From positions 151,166-215,165 of the forward strand of contig BCKE01000036.1 of the NCBI GenBank assembly GCA_001600495.1: DNA of 64,000 nt, in the 5' to 3' direction. The position numbers and the translations under genes were made by a program. Shown here one piece after another: positions 11,301 to 21,461 of this stretch (positions are counted from its first letter, which is position 1; every line of letters begins with the position of its first letter). This DNA is from Pilasporangium apinafurcum. Lineage: Eukaryota > Oomycota > Peronosporomycetes > Pythiales > Pythiaceae. The notes under the pieces are model-generated. The model was not told the origin of the DNA. It did not search any database and saw nothing but the letters and a program-made list of their open reading frames with translations.

Positions 11301-14300
11301 CAGCACTCACTAGCTTTCTCTGGTCGTTCTCCAGAATAGGAAGAAGACATGAGGCCAAATGACCAAAACAGAGAAGCCAAGTATTGGAGTCGTCTCGGAG
11401 CAATTGCTAGTGACTTTGGAGGCATCCAAGGGGTGGAACCGAACGACGACGACGATTGTGCAAAGTTGAACCAAATGCAACCAAACAGATGTGACAGCAA
11501 CAGCGAATAAAATAGAAGCTTCACCAGACGAAATTCAAGTGTTCGATTAACGTATCTATTTTCCACGTTTTCAAGAATACGAGGAGCACGAGCCAATCTC
11601 AAAAGTTTGTTGAGATTCAAAAAGTCTTCTCGCTGCGAAAAAGGTAATATCCAGTTGGCAACAAAGAGCGGCAGAACCGCCGCGACGTCAATATGAAGAA
11701 GCTTGGTTTGATAGTATCGTTTCCGAATAAGTCTCAGGTCCATAATTTTGTTCCCATATTCATAGTAACCAAGCCGGGAATGGAAGAAGAGGTCAAGTGA
11801 AAAAAACAGCTCCAACATGATCAGCAACAAATCTGACTTGACAGTGGCTGCTCTCGGTATTCCAAAGCAGATGTTGAAGATAACACTCATGGACTGGATT
11901 ATTATTAACAGGAATATCCATGTTTGCCACATTGAAGTCCAACTTGAATCCGGGTCAAACACCATATCTTCCATATCGAATAAGCGCAATATGCGCATCT
12001 CCAGCGTTAATTTATGCGCGCACAGTACCCCACTGGATACATGATTGAGACCACCGGCAGGCTCTGTCTTGGTAATGTTGTTGTCGCCAAGTCGTTTCTC
12101 CAGTGATTTGAGTGCCATTGATAATGTCGAAAATGTTTGATGCATTGTGTTTAGTTGCTCACGTGAAATAAAGACCAAGACACAACCACTGATAGCTGTC
12201 ATACACTCAGCGTAGCTCACATATTGTTCGCTGAGATGAAGCGATGCTGTGCCAAAAAAGCCGCCCTTGGGAATGGTTCGTGGGGCTCCATTGCTTGGAA
12301 TAATCACAACGTCACCCTCCAACAGGAAGAATAGACCACTTGCGTAGTCACCTTGACGGTATATGATCTCACCTTGCCCGTAAAGAATGAACTTTACGTT
12401 GTCGACAAATACATTTTCTAGCTCATCCAGAACTGGCTGTACACCTGTCAACAACGATAACGTATGCAGAATTGGCTGGCACATACTACGAACGACTTGT
12501 CGTTTGATAGTCATTGGTAGTTCATTTAGAAGTTCCTCTGCGATCGCTCCACGATGAGAAGACCACCAAAACTCGAGAAACGCATTGACCCGCTGTTGGA
12601 TTTCTATCGGGGCGTTTTGGGAGCCCAAGAATTTGCGAATCCGAGTCCTGGTTATAAGAAACTCCTTTTGCTCTAGCGCTGAGGCGGTAAGCCGTTTTTG
12701 GGCTTTATCGACAAGACTGGTAAAACACACGATATTCCCAAGTATCAATCCTACAGCGATGCCATACTGGAGATTGCTTCGAGGCTCAACTGTTTTGCCT
12801 AAGGTAGTTAACATCGTGGCCGCAAAGTACAGAGAACGCATGTATTGCGTCCTAGCGACAGACCACGCTTGGCCAGCTGTATACGTAGTGTTGTGTACGT
12901 CGACATACTGTATGTCGGTTGTAGATGAAGAGTTTGTGAGTTTTTCTTGGACAGGAATCAGCTCAAGATCGTTCGCAGGTAACCATGCTTCCAAATCTTC
13001 CCCATAGCCTTCAAAATGAGTAAGACTAAAGTACAAACAACTAACGAGGTGAAGAACCAGAAGATAGAGACCAAATACAACCAAGATATTGACTTTACTC
13101 GGAAGACGGAATGACATGTTCCACTCGCTGAGATGACCTTTCAGCCGCCAGATTCGCAATAACTTCGGAATGCGTAGCAGACCGGTACGGTGAAGAGATT
13201 CCGATGAGATGAAAGGCTCTAAAGGAATTGTGCAAAGTAAATCGGGTACGAAGCCATGGCGCAGATAGTGAATTGCAGTGCGCGACGTTTGCGAAATCTT
13301 CTCGTTGCCAGACACGGTGTAAGAAAGGTGGAGATTCAGGTAAATATCAATCAAGAGCATGACATCAGCGATAGCATGGACAGCAATCACCCAATGGTGA
13401 TATGCATTTAGGAGAGGAAAAGCCAGCATCAGAGGAATAACCGTCCAGTTGAAGAGCAGATGGCACTGTGAAATCACCAGCCACCACTTTCTTGTGTTGG
13501 AAGTCGCATCAATACATGTCCGCATGAGAAATCTGGTCCACAGTGGTCTCTGTGAGCTTTGCTGTTGCTGTTGCTCTAATGCGCGTCGTGAAAGGTTGTC
13601 GTAAAAGCCTTGAATTGCATCCTGGGATGCTGGTGTCTTGGAGAACATGGACCAAAATGGTTTTATGCCGGACATATGACGCACAAATGCTGATTTGCTG
13701 CGGACGAGCTTGTGTTTTTTTATGTTTGCTACGGGCGGAAGAACAAGGGGCGACACGTTTAGTTCTTTGTCTTCATTAATGGAGAGTGCACCGCCGTCAT
13801 AGCAGACATTCCTTTCGGTAGAGCAATTTTGCGAAGATTTACTACGTCTCAAATTCGATCTGTCAAACTTTTTCTTCATTACTGCGCTGGCTACTGACCC
13901 ACGCTTTCTTTTGAATTGCGTTGGTGAGTGTTCGGTGGATCGCTGGTACAGAGTAGTGAGCATGAAGTCGTCTTCAGTAGTTGTATTCGTATCTTGCGCA
14001 CCATTACTGTGCCGAAGATTCACGATCTCGTCGATGGCGATGGCGATTATTTTGGCATAGTGAGGATATCCTTCTAGTACGCGCTCAGTGTGGAAGCGAG
14101 ACAGTTTGTACAGAGTGCAATAGGTTGTCGTGACAACAGTCGCGGTTCGTGGCCGTTTCGAGAATACTGAGACTTCTCCGAAGAAGCTTCCTTGCGTGAG
14201 TTCTCTCACCTTTGTACCGTTCACAAGAATATGTAACACACCAGAGTTAACCAAGTACATGCAGTCTCCAGGGTCGCCTGCACTAAATAGCGTCACGTGG

Positions 14301-15466
14301 GCGGGGAACGTAATCATTTCTAACAGGCTTGTAATTGCCATGATGAATTGATCGCTGCAGCCGTGGAAAAGCGGAATTCGTGCCACTTTACCTTTGAGCA
14401 ACTCAACTTGGATGTCTTTGGCAATAGAAGGACACAGCAACTTCATCACTTCGCGGTCGTTCGACTCGGCATCCGTGTAGTGGCGCTTGATATACTCAAC
14501 AGCTTGCGCCTGTAGACTTTCTGGAACGTGATGGAATGAAAGCAAGTGCTTGAGTTGGTTAATTCTTGCCTGCGCGACCGAGCGTTGACTGTTCTCACTT
14601 TTTGATATCACAAACACGTTGGCGCACAGCTTGATAAACAGTACAAAACCCGCGAGCATAACTGCAATTGTGAATAAGAATTCACTATTGGTGCGCGGAA
14701 GCTCCCCATCAAAGACGCCTGTGAGCAAGCCAAATCCCCAAAAGAACGCAATTAAATAGTTTGTGGCCGTGGAAGCTGTGGCAGTTTTAGTTGCAGGTGG
14801 TAACCAAGGATCGACATTCTGATTGTTTCCGCTGCCAAACGCAAATCGTCCACACGCCACGACGTGCGTGATAAATGCCGTAACGACCAAGCCTTTAAGG
14901 ATTTTGAGCACCACAAAGTGATTTGCATAGACCTCGCTCAAGCTGGCAAAATAGCGTGGTAGCTGTCGCATTCGTAGGAGTTTGTGGGCCTCCAGCCATG
15001 CTCTCGACGTTGTAGGAGGCAAAGAAATCGGCAGCAGCGATAGTGGCAAAATCGCGACAACATCGAGCACAAACCCCACAGAGGTCACATACTTGAGGCG
15101 AGATTTGCGTGTGTCCCGATGTATATGGCCGTCTTCATAGTAGCCGGTGTGTAACTCCACGTAAAAGTTCCCCAGAAAGATTACTTCGACAGCGTACAAG
15201 GCTTGAAATTCGGTAGTTGTCCACAAACGCTCGCGTGTTGATGTTGGATTAAAGGCAACCGTGAACGGTAGCAAAAAGATCTCGTACAGCAAGCATCCAA
15301 GAAGCAGTTTCTGCCAGCCATTGATGAACGCCGAATGCGGATCAAAAGCGTTGCGAAGGTCGAACTGGAGTAGTTGATCTGTGATGCTTGCTTTCCGAAC
15401 GTGGTGCACGCTTGGTCCAGATACAGTGCCTGCTGTAGCATTGTTTTCTACAAGTGGTGTTGACAT
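8366..15466 (-). CDS. Four-repeat CNBD ion channel A (tetra-CNG, intronless)
   Basis: One uninterrupted frame of 2366 residues from the ATG at 15466 (an upstream in-frame TTG is not used). It holds four full channel units, each with six TM segments, pore loop, C-linker and CNBD: about residues 50-480, 660-1110, 1130-1620 and 1730-2250. Pore filters: I TGVFDGELP (about 247), II TTLGKTVEP (about 886), III SSYSGERP (about 1374), IV AAFTKRGKKFAP (about 1965); none is GYG. CNBDs I (FFGEVSVFSKRPRTATV) and III (YFGEVAMFTSQPRSAEV) keep the phosphate-binding cassette with its Arg; II (GGFFGTASL) and IV (FFGEQGLLGYSVSGF) lack the PR.A part. S4 segments are modestly basic (for example HKLLRMRQLPRYF). 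This is a plasma-membrane or flagellar-membrane cation channel by homology. Paralogues B and C share the architecture but have two introns that are absent here. Selectivity and ligand are unknown. Confidence 0.93.
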   Translation of the reverse strand: MSTPLVENNATAGTVSGPSVHHVRKASITDQLLQFDLRNAFDPHSAFINGWQKLLLGCLLYEIFLLPFTVAFNPTSTRERLWTTTEFQALYAVEVIFLGNFYVELHTGYYEDGHIHRDTRKSRLKYVTSVGFVLDVVAILPLSLLPISLPPTTSRAWLEAHKLLRMRQLPRYFASLSEVYANHFVVLKILKGLVVTAFITHVVACGRFAFGSGNNQNVDPWLPPATKTATASTATNYLIAFFWGFGLLTGVFDGELPRTNSEFLFTIAVMLAGFVLFIKLCANVFVISKSENSQRSVAQARINQLKHLLSFHHVPESLQAQAVEYIKRHYTDAESNDREVMKLLCPSIAKDIQVELLKGKVARIPLFHGCSDQFIMAITSLLEMITFPAHVTLFSAGDPGDCMYLVNSGVLHILVNGTKVRELTQGSFFGEVSVFSKRPRTATVVTTTYCTLYKLSRFHTERVLEGYPHYAKIIAIAIDEIVNLRHSNGAQDTNTTTEDDFMLTTLYQRSTEHSPTQFKRKRGSVASAVMKKKFDRSNLRRSKSSQNCSTERNVCYDGGALSINEDKELNVSPLVLPPVANIKKHKLVRSKSAFVRHMSGIKPFWSMFSKTPASQDAIQGFYDNLSRRALEQQQQQSSQRPLWTRFLMRTCIDATSNTRKWWLVISQCHLLFNWTVIPLMLAFPLLNAYHHWVIAVHAIADVMLLIDIYLNLHLSYTVSGNEKISQTSRTAIHYLRHGFVPDLLCTIPLEPFISSESLHRTGLLRIPKLLRIWRLKGHLSEWNMSFRLPSKVNILVVFGLYLLVLHLVSCLYFSLTHFEGYGEDLEAWLPANDLELIPVQEKLTNSSSTTDIQYVDVHNTTYTAGQAWSVARTQYMRSLYFAATMLTTLGKTVEPRSNLQYGIAVGLILGNIVCFTSLVDKAQKRLTASALEQKEFLITRTRIRKFLGSQNAPIEIQQRVNAFLEFWWSSHRGAIAEELLNELPMTIKRQVVRSMCQPILHTLSLLTGVQPVLDELENVFVDNVKFILYGQGEIIYRQGDYASGLFFLLEGDVVIIPSNGAPRTIPKGGFFGTASLHLSEQYVSYAECMTAISGCVLVFISREQLNTMHQTFSTLSMALKSLEKRLGDNNITKTEPAGGLNHVSSGVLCAHKLTLEMRILRLFDMEDMVFDPDSSWTSMWQTWIFLLIIIQSMSVIFNICFGIPRAATVKSDLLLIMLELFFSLDLFFHSRLGYYEYGNKIMDLRLIRKRYYQTKLLHIDVAAVLPLFVANWILPFSQREDFLNLNKLLRLARAPRILENVENRYVNRTLEFRLVKLLFYSLLLSHLFGCIWFNFAQSSSSFGSTPWMPPKSLAIAPRRLQYLASLFWSFGLMSSSYSGERPEKASECCFTFVTIVCGFFLFIFVANNLTDVVELIDADTREFNEKLSSIRRLFAHFELPFSVEDRLKAYFFFQRFHNITQEHILERCLPPSLVTDIRLIHLQPMITKVAFLGDMEGPVTRMLVAQFCQVLTVKNEYVFRYGEEGTDMFFVFTGILEIFVPVESLQRRLSNLHNIGAKPSSFQGFVSSFNTTKLHTSSEMRKVTELTSGGYFGEVAMFTSQPRSAEVRSKTSSVLYKLSRRSLDLVFERYPDWKCKVLKIVNIQQEQQHLRNLYMEEQLEASLGTVTTKKYIPKDMLSAQPRRNNSVVNLRRATVSDQLLSGLKILLVNRNLSAPSSTSTSPDKHSTDASAKSTTNLRSRRKSPALWIDTLLECTEAQSDFHLLWLKMVAIGTIYMGILIPYRVSFDPLDDIGVLAIVDRTIELICELLFAIDIWINWNMKEGLTSMELYEQHYQHAYKKDRLWIDIVASFPIDYFLSDFYVSQWLRINRCLKLLNFPHYIQEVNRRSVSYEKNRLWTLGILYFVLMHWCTCAYFSIASMTELDSNQNTPNWDTWIPPHQRELIHYTNVSSNVSMLGFFCGFFFSSAAFTKRGKKFAPDGEEALLFTIIVNLMGLLMMAFVIGEVTKLYMSYVSNEVEFRKNHIAVNLYLDRWHISANLSSRAKSFLSSLWSSHRGVNYRAIFEDLPPSIRTDSVLHLAHQSLQAFTSIFRPFATVHPHDREINSLMHVIAQNLKYEGYPHDENVIVEGSINMTMYFVVRGVLASRTIVSNTPTVSSLSNQSRHYTKGDFFGEQGLLGYSVSGFTVKTKSACDLLSLSSESLLNAILSRPLFHTALNIVVEAYRKMCRRGHSGAVTAETLDEWGDILYEIVATRKDEWLGDMLDTLNDDDDNINGDPSSDSSKTGRYQSEGQAGLLKLSNSLECIRAFDSLFQLIVVEGIVQGQSTSFQSDASQFHDSLPIMSASMSNSSVVRNLNRSREPTHNAT

Positions 15467-15753
15467 CTCGACAGTTCGTGACTCGCGACTGGTAACGTAA
15501 AAATTCAACTATTCGCGCCGCTTTACAGATTTGATGCTGCAAAGCTCTCATACAGTTACATGGAGATGATGGAATCACTGATCGCAGAGTCAAACTTATT
15601 CGGTAAAGCGAGATTGCGTACGACAGTCAACAGAAAAACCATGAAGTTTCGCGAGTGGAATGAAATTCCAAGACAGAGACGAACCATCGAGCATACGGCG
15701 GTGACTAAATTACTTATTTATAATGGTCACAAAAGAAAAGAAAAACGCCATTG
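15467..15753. other. Short intergenic region between channel A and TOG gene
   Basis: Just under 300 bp. It contains the 5' flank of channel A (minus strand) and the 3' end of the TOG gene. Nothing else is seen. Confidence 0.35.
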
Positions 15754-17431
15754 TCATCGTGACGCCGATGCAGTCGCTGGTTGAGTAGCTGGTGGCGGCG
15801 TGGGAGACACAATGACAATTTCAGTGGGCGCGGAATTTGTCATTTGTTGCTGTTTCCGCATTTGCATCATCCTGTCGCGCATGCTTAATTTCCCTAGACC
15901 GCTCCCTGCAGATGGAGAAGGTTTTCTTTCCTGTGATGCTTTCAAGACGTCTAATTGGGCACTTCCGGCCAGTTTTTCTTTCACAAGCGCCACAAATCGA
16001 ACCTCCTACAAAGTTCGAGCATATCAAAGCCGTCAACAATGGTACTAGTAGTTACCATAAAATTCGCTCAGTGGCAGGCCAAACGTACCCCGATAGCTTT
16101 CCGTGTCCGTTGCAAGATCTTCCGCGTCGCGACCTTGCATTCTACGACCTTGCAGTTCAAGAGTATCGTCATCTCGTCGAAAAATGCTGGATGTGTTTCC
16201 AACACAAACATCTGCAACTGCGGTGACTCCAGTTTCAGTAGACACTTGTGTGCGTATACCCCTGCCTGGTAATATTTTGTCGACGCCCAGGAAACAGGTG
16301 AGTGCGAGCATCTTTATATATATCCATCAAATAAAATCATAAAGTACCACATTGATGACTTGGGCATGTTTTTCCACCGTACTCAGCTGCAGAAGTGTTG
16401 CAAGCAAAGTCTCATTCGCAGCTGTAGTAATTGTTGTTTCCAAAACCTACAGAACAAGGCAAAATCGATGACCATTAGATCGCATGGTCGTTTGATGCAA
16501 CACTTTACAAAGACTACTTGACTACCTGTCGTGCCAGTTCTCGAATAAACTGTTTTTCGTTTGCTGCACGTTGTACAAGGAGAGGGATGAGCGTATCTAC
16601 GTATGAAATCAGAGTTATTAAATATGAGCGTCACTCTCTAACACCAGAACAGCTTAAATCAGCATATTTGCATTTGGATTCTCACCAAAGTAACTGGACA
16701 ATTGGACTTTTAAGGAAAGCAGCAAGTCCTGGATACAAAGAAGTGCGTTCCGAGATACAGCCGAGCGAAGACTCAACACTGCTGGACAGACCAACAATGA
16801 CAACGCTTGAGCACTACAAAGTTCAGCATAGCGAACAGCATCAGCAACTTCTTTGATATGTCAGTGACTAAGGCAGATTTCAATCAGATTGGCTTGGTTG
16901 TTCATACAGATGCTTTTTGACTTCCTCCTGATGGTGGATGGCAAACCGTCGAATGGATTCAACAGCACAATACTCTTTTCCCCAGTGCACTTCTTCCGTA
17001 TTATCACCTTCAGTTGACGAGCTTTCTTTTAATTGCAAGATTGCGTCCAATTCCGCCACTTCTTTCGATAAATCTGTAGATGGTTCGATTTCCTCACGTG
17101 TCAACACATTTACAACAAACAAATCTCCTTCTGGTGCACCCTCCAACAATTTCTCTTCCTGTGACAGTGTTGTCATCGTACTGCTCCCATTTATTGCAGT
17201 ACTACGAGCGCTTGCATCACTGCTTTCTCCATTGTCAACTGTAGACAGTGATTTGCTATCAGTGTGCATGGTTGCCACAGGCGTGATTACGTCCACCTTT
17301 GTTACTTTTCCCGCTCCATTTGAAAGAGTTGCAGATGCGGTAGCATCGGAGTTCTTTCGTCGTTTCGAAGGTGCCAAGCCATTCTGGTACGTCGTATATT
17401 CCTGTGAATCCCACATGAAGTCTCTCATCAT
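15754..17431 (-). CDS. TOG/HEAT-repeat microtubule-associated protein, at least 6 exons
   Basis: TOG domains bind tubulin in CLASP, XMAP215 and TOGARAM/crescerin proteins. Exons by eye (minus): 17431-16908, 16813-16686, 16596-16526, 16446-16348, 16265-16089, 16005-15754, all GT-AG, giving 416 residues. The first about 150 residues are Ser/Thr/Glu-rich with a basic SKRRK patch. The TOG-like HEAT array follows: HWGKEYCAVESIRRFA, then LRSAVSRNALLCIQ, DTLIPLLVQRAANEKQFIRE, AGVYAHKCLLKLES and a helix ending in KILQRTRKAIG. The tail is basic and Pro-rich. The single TOG domain and short length fit a TOGARAM-type or CLASP-N fragment rather than full CLASP. An extra first exon is possible (ATG at 17569, donor after 17491, acceptor before 17421, a 69-bp intron in frame), which would give 439 residues. 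Confidence 0.75.
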
Positions 17432-18158
17432 CGCTCATTGTTGCAACTGCCAATGTACAAAAACTACCTGCAAAATGTCATCGTATTCACTGGAACTGGG
17501 CCGTTTGTTGCTATTACTAGCCGCACGCTCGCGTGTTGCGCTTCTCGTCAAGCGTGTTGATGCTCGCATCAATGGTTCCGCCAGCGCCTCTTCTTCGAAT
17601 GCTGTAGTGTGGTTGTGGTTGTTATGGATAATAGCGCTCGGTTTCCGATGTCGCCTCTGTTTCAATGAGGTCACGCACCTCTGTACGTATCGTTTCAGAC
17701 TATGGACAGCCCCCAGCCTGCCTAACTACAGTCCTTTATATCACCGCTTCCTTCGCTGCGTTTTTTCGCTAAAGCTGCCGGTTGTTCTTTGAACAACAAG
17801 TTCTCACCGCGAAAACTCGCTCTGTTCAAATTGACAGCATCGCGGTGTCTGGCTTCTGAATATTATTTTGTCTTTCATAATATATTTACAAAAAATGGTG
17901 TGAGCACTAATTAATACAACGACTTTTTAAAACTAACTCATATTTGCACCTGTTTTTGGTATTAATATTTTTTTGATTATATGGATTTGGCTGCGGCATC
18001 CAAGAGTGATGGTCGTCCAGTATCTGGGTGGTCCATGGCGGTAGAGAACAGAAAAGGGGAAAGAAGTTCAACCCGCAAGGACGACCCCACAAGAAGAGGA
18101 AGAGAACGAAGGAGCAGTGTGTGCGGCGGTGAATATTGAGTAATCGGAAAACAGAATA
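17432..18158. other. Divergent intergenic region, TOG gene / DDX60-like helicase
   Basis: About 730 bp. The TOG side holds the possible extra exon 17491-17569 described with that gene. The helicase side has a basic frame around 18040-18137 (segment KRGKKFNPQGRPHKKRKR) that could be an N-terminal exon, but joining it needs an intron under 40 bp, so it is not included. The middle (17880-17980) is AT-rich. Confidence 0.35.
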
Positions 18159-21100
18159 ATGGGGGAGAAATCGGATATGCACGACGTCAATTGGCAAAAA
18201 GTATGGCCAGACCGTATGCCAGTGATCCTGCGCGATCTAGCGCCAACAAACCCGTTTAACCCACGGAATCTGTGGCCGGAAGAGCAGGAAGAAGATGCTG
18301 CTGCTGCTACTACTACGACTACTGCGGGAAATGGCAAGAAGACAGATAAAGATGCAGACAAGAAAAAAGGGAGCGCGCCAGCAAAGATGAAGAAGGCGGA
18401 CTTGATTCGTATGCAACTGGCGAAGGAGAAGTTTGAAAAACAGAGCAAGGTCGACGAAGAGAAACTTGCAAATGTGAAGAAATCGATGAACTTGATGTCG
18501 ATGAAGATGGTAACCCCGACCGGGCGACTGAAGCAATTGTATGAGATCTTGCGTGAGTGTTGCAAGAAGAAGGAGTACATTGATGCCGTCGATACGCTCT
18601 GGGAGATCCAGCGCACGAAGCTGATCCGCGAACGCCCCGCGCTTGGCCCGGATGGACGCAAGAAATCAGATAAACAACGTAAAGTAGAAGAAGAAGAGGA
18701 TGGAAAATTGGCAGAGGAATTAAACGCCGTCCACAAGAAATACCGCAAATATGTCAAGATGATGAACGAGTATTTGAGCGACAAGGATTTGATTGAATTC
18801 CAACTGACAGAGATGTCCGATCGTCTGCCGCCTCTAAACATGCATCACATGAACAAGTTCATTTTGGATGATTGGCAAAGGACGGTATTGACACATATTG
18901 ATCAAAATCATTCCGTCATCGTATGTGCACCAACAAGTAGTGGAAAGACGGTGCTGTCTTCGTATGTATCGGTTGTGGGAGGCAAAGTGCTCTTTGTGGT
19001 CCCAACTGATCCTCTTGCGTGGCAAGTTGCGGCATTGTTTCAGGCGATGGTGAAGGGATCTGTCGCTCTGATCACAGACGGCACGGTTTTCCTCCCTCAA
19101 GGTTTCCGTATCGCTGTTGGAACACCTAGAGCTGTGGAATCGACACTGATTGAAATTGGCTATGACTTTCAGTATGCGGTTTATGATGAAGTGCATGACT
19201 TGAACGGACCCGAGGGTGATGCGTTAGAGCGAATTATTAAATCTGTCACATGTCCATTCTTGGCGCTTTCTGCCACCATTGGCAATGCTCAAAAGCTACA
19301 GAATTGGTGGAAGTCGCATCAAACTGGTGAAGTTCACCTTTTGGAATACAAGGGCCGTTTCATTAATCTGCAGCGTCTTATTTGGCATGAAGAAGATAGT
19401 GCAGAGGAAAAGAAGAAACAACATTTGGTGCCATTGCATCCATGCGCTGGCCTTACTCTCGAATATCTTACGCAAGACGGATTTGAAACAGGTGATCTTT
19501 CATTCACTCCAAGAGATACTTTTGCTTTGTGGTCAGCAATGAAAAAATACTACGCGCTAGAGCTAATCGACGATATCGATCCGCACAATTTCTTCGCGTT
19601 GGCTGATACAGAGGCTGAAGAAAAGTCGAAAGAGAAAAAGTCAGGTAAAACTTCGTCAAAGAAAAAGAGCTCGAAGAAAAGCGGTAAATCCAAGAAGGGA
19701 GACGACGATGACGATGGAGAGTTCGAAGTGGATCTTGGTAAACGCACGCATCGCATCACCTTAATGGAATCGAAGCAGTACGAAGACGTGATCAAGAGAC
19801 GATTGCAGGATTTGGCTGCTAAGGAACCCAAAGCTACACAGTCTCTTCTGGATTTCTTTGCACCACCGGTTGGTCTCCGTGATGTTAGTGTAGAGCTTGC
19901 TGACGACAAGGGTGCAGAAAATGGCAAGTCGATCGACGTATATGGTCTTGTCAATCAGCTGTGCGCGAAGAATCTCATTCCAGCAATTGCATTCCAATTG
20001 GATTCAGTTCGTTGCCGTCAGCTGTTCGATCAGTTGCTCTCGGCTCTAGAGGCAGCTGAGCTAGCAAAGTACCCGAACTTCCGCGAAAAAGTGCAACAAG
20101 AGTACGCGGAGTGGGAAAAGAATCAAGCGACAGCGAAAAAACGCGAAGCAAAAGTAAAGGCAAAAGATAAAGAAGAGGCAGAACGTGAATCTCAAGCTTT
20201 TGAAGAACGTCCTCCTCCTGATATCTATGCGCCTCATCCAGACTTCGTGTTGACACCTGCTGGCTCTCGTCTCACAGCAACAGAGTTTAAAGAAATTAAG
20301 TGGCAGCTTCGTCGCGAATTATCAGAAGATTCCGATGATGGTCATGCTTTGGTTCGGTCATTGCGTAGAGGCATTGGTATTTACAACCAGAATCTCCCAG
20401 CAGCATACCTTCGCATAGTGCAGTCATTAGCACAGGCTGGGCGTCTTGCGGTGGTGTTTTCGGATGATTCGTTGGCGTACGGTGTCAACATGCCATTCCG
20501 TACATGTTGTTTCTGTGAAGATACATCGGAAGATACTTTGACTTCTCTGATGGTTCAGCAAATGGCCGGTCGTGCGGGTCGTCGTGGTCTTGACAGACAG
20601 GGAAATTTGGTGTTCGCAGGGTTTACATGGACTCGCATGCAACTTCTCATGCGTGGGCTGCTGCCAGATGTCACTGGAAAAAAATCGCTCTATCCCATGA
20701 TTGCCCTACAGCGTCTTCTCTCGGCAAATATTGGTAGTGACACGATGCAACGCATTGTTTCGCACCCATTAAATGAGTATATGGCTGCGAGTGGTGCTGC
20801 GACTCCTTCTTCTCCGAAGAAACAGGGACAATATTTGGCCAAGTCTATCAAGTGGATGTCGCATTTTAATATCATCACACCAGAATACAAACTTGCGGTG
20901 GATAGATCCGTCGCAAAATTGGTGTGGGAGTGCCGCGACGATCCATCTGAAGCACTGGGGATCTTTTGGACTTTGGAATCCCTTCTCAAGGAGTTCCATC
21001 ATAAGCCTGGTGATAATATTGCTTTGCAGTTGGCATTGTTTAACATGTTGTTGCGAGTTGTTGGCAGAGAGAAATACCATCCGGAATACGCACATTCGAA

Positions 21101-21461
21101 CCAATTGGCTCCACTTCCAGGTCAAGAAGACGCATGGGAGAAGATGACAGAGCTACTTCAAAGTTATGAGAAGAAATTGGAAGAGTTGGGTGATGATGCA
21201 CCCGAAGAGCTGCGGCTGCGTGTCTCGCTTTCTGATCCACTGGATGGATACGTTTTCCGCACCGTGGTTGACAACCTGATTCCATCTGGCCTTGGCACAG
21301 CTCAGCTCAATTTGATCAAGAAACGGTTGCGTCACGTCGGCGATCGTTTGCGTTTGATGCACAATCTCCTCATGTACAGTGGCAGATATGGAGAATTGGA
21401 AGAAATTGTGCGAAAGTGCTTCCGTCGTATTAAGTGGATTCTCATCGACTCAGAAGTCTAA
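18159..21461 (+). CDS. DDX60/Ski2-like superfamily 2 RNA helicase
   Basis: Intronless, 1100 residues. Ski2-like helicases unwind RNA; DDX60 proteins are cytosolic RNA-sensing cofactors in animals and occur in many protists. Visible: motif I APTSSGKT near residue 257, motif II DEVH near 342 (DEVHDLNGPEGDALE), motif III SAT, and in the second RecA domain FSDDSLAYGVNMP and motif VI QMAGRAGRRG. The long Lys/Ser then Asp-rich linker (about residues 485-525) and a charged Lys/Glu segment (about 650-680) are insertions around and between the RecA domains. Animal DDX60 is about 1700 residues; this protein lacks the long N-terminal part and starts close to the helicase core. The N-terminus has Lys-rich low complexity. 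Family call is firm; a role in antiviral or RNA-decay pathways is inference only. Confidence 0.88.
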   Translation: MGEKSDMHDVNWQKVWPDRMPVILRDLAPTNPFNPRNLWPEEQEEDAAAATTTTTAGNGKKTDKDADKKKGSAPAKMKKADLIRMQLAKEKFEKQSKVDEEKLANVKKSMNLMSMKMVTPTGRLKQLYEILRECCKKKEYIDAVDTLWEIQRTKLIRERPALGPDGRKKSDKQRKVEEEEDGKLAEELNAVHKKYRKYVKMMNEYLSDKDLIEFQLTEMSDRLPPLNMHHMNKFILDDWQRTVLTHIDQNHSVIVCAPTSSGKTVLSSYVSVVGGKVLFVVPTDPLAWQVAALFQAMVKGSVALITDGTVFLPQGFRIAVGTPRAVESTLIEIGYDFQYAVYDEVHDLNGPEGDALERIIKSVTCPFLALSATIGNAQKLQNWWKSHQTGEVHLLEYKGRFINLQRLIWHEEDSAEEKKKQHLVPLHPCAGLTLEYLTQDGFETGDLSFTPRDTFALWSAMKKYYALELIDDIDPHNFFALADTEAEEKSKEKKSGKTSSKKKSSKKSGKSKKGDDDDDGEFEVDLGKRTHRITLMESKQYEDVIKRRLQDLAAKEPKATQSLLDFFAPPVGLRDVSVELADDKGAENGKSIDVYGLVNQLCAKNLIPAIAFQLDSVRCRQLFDQLLSALEAAELAKYPNFREKVQQEYAEWEKNQATAKKREAKVKAKDKEEAERESQAFEERPPPDIYAPHPDFVLTPAGSRLTATEFKEIKWQLRRELSEDSDDGHALVRSLRRGIGIYNQNLPAAYLRIVQSLAQAGRLAVVFSDDSLAYGVNMPFRTCCFCEDTSEDTLTSLMVQQMAGRAGRRGLDRQGNLVFAGFTWTRMQLLMRGLLPDVTGKKSLYPMIALQRLLSANIGSDTMQRIVSHPLNEYMAASGAATPSSPKKQGQYLAKSIKWMSHFNIITPEYKLAVDRSVAKLVWECRDDPSEALGIFWTLESLLKEFHHKPGDNIALQLALFNMLLRVVGREKYHPEYAHSNQLAPLPGQEDAWEKMTELLQSYEKKLEELGDDAPEELRLRVSLSDPLDGYVFRTVVDNLIPSGLGTAQLNLIKKRLRHVGDRLRLMHNLLMYSGRYGELEEIVRKCFRRIKWILIDSEV

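Noticed and set aside
16938-17792. 284-codon plus-strand frame antisense to the TOG gene
   Set aside because: It is the shadow of the minus-strand exon, which has clear TOG-type helices continuing across spliced exons.
17981-18139. 52-codon plus-strand ATG frame and a basic frame as extra N-terminal exons of the helicase
   Set aside because: Joining either to the helicase would need an intron under about 45 bp, well below the 69-96 bp seen elsewhere here.
18068-18841. 257-codon minus-strand Ser/Phe-rich frame
   Set aside because: Antisense shadow of the Lys/Glu-rich N-terminus of the helicase, which produces Ser/Phe codons on the opposite strand.
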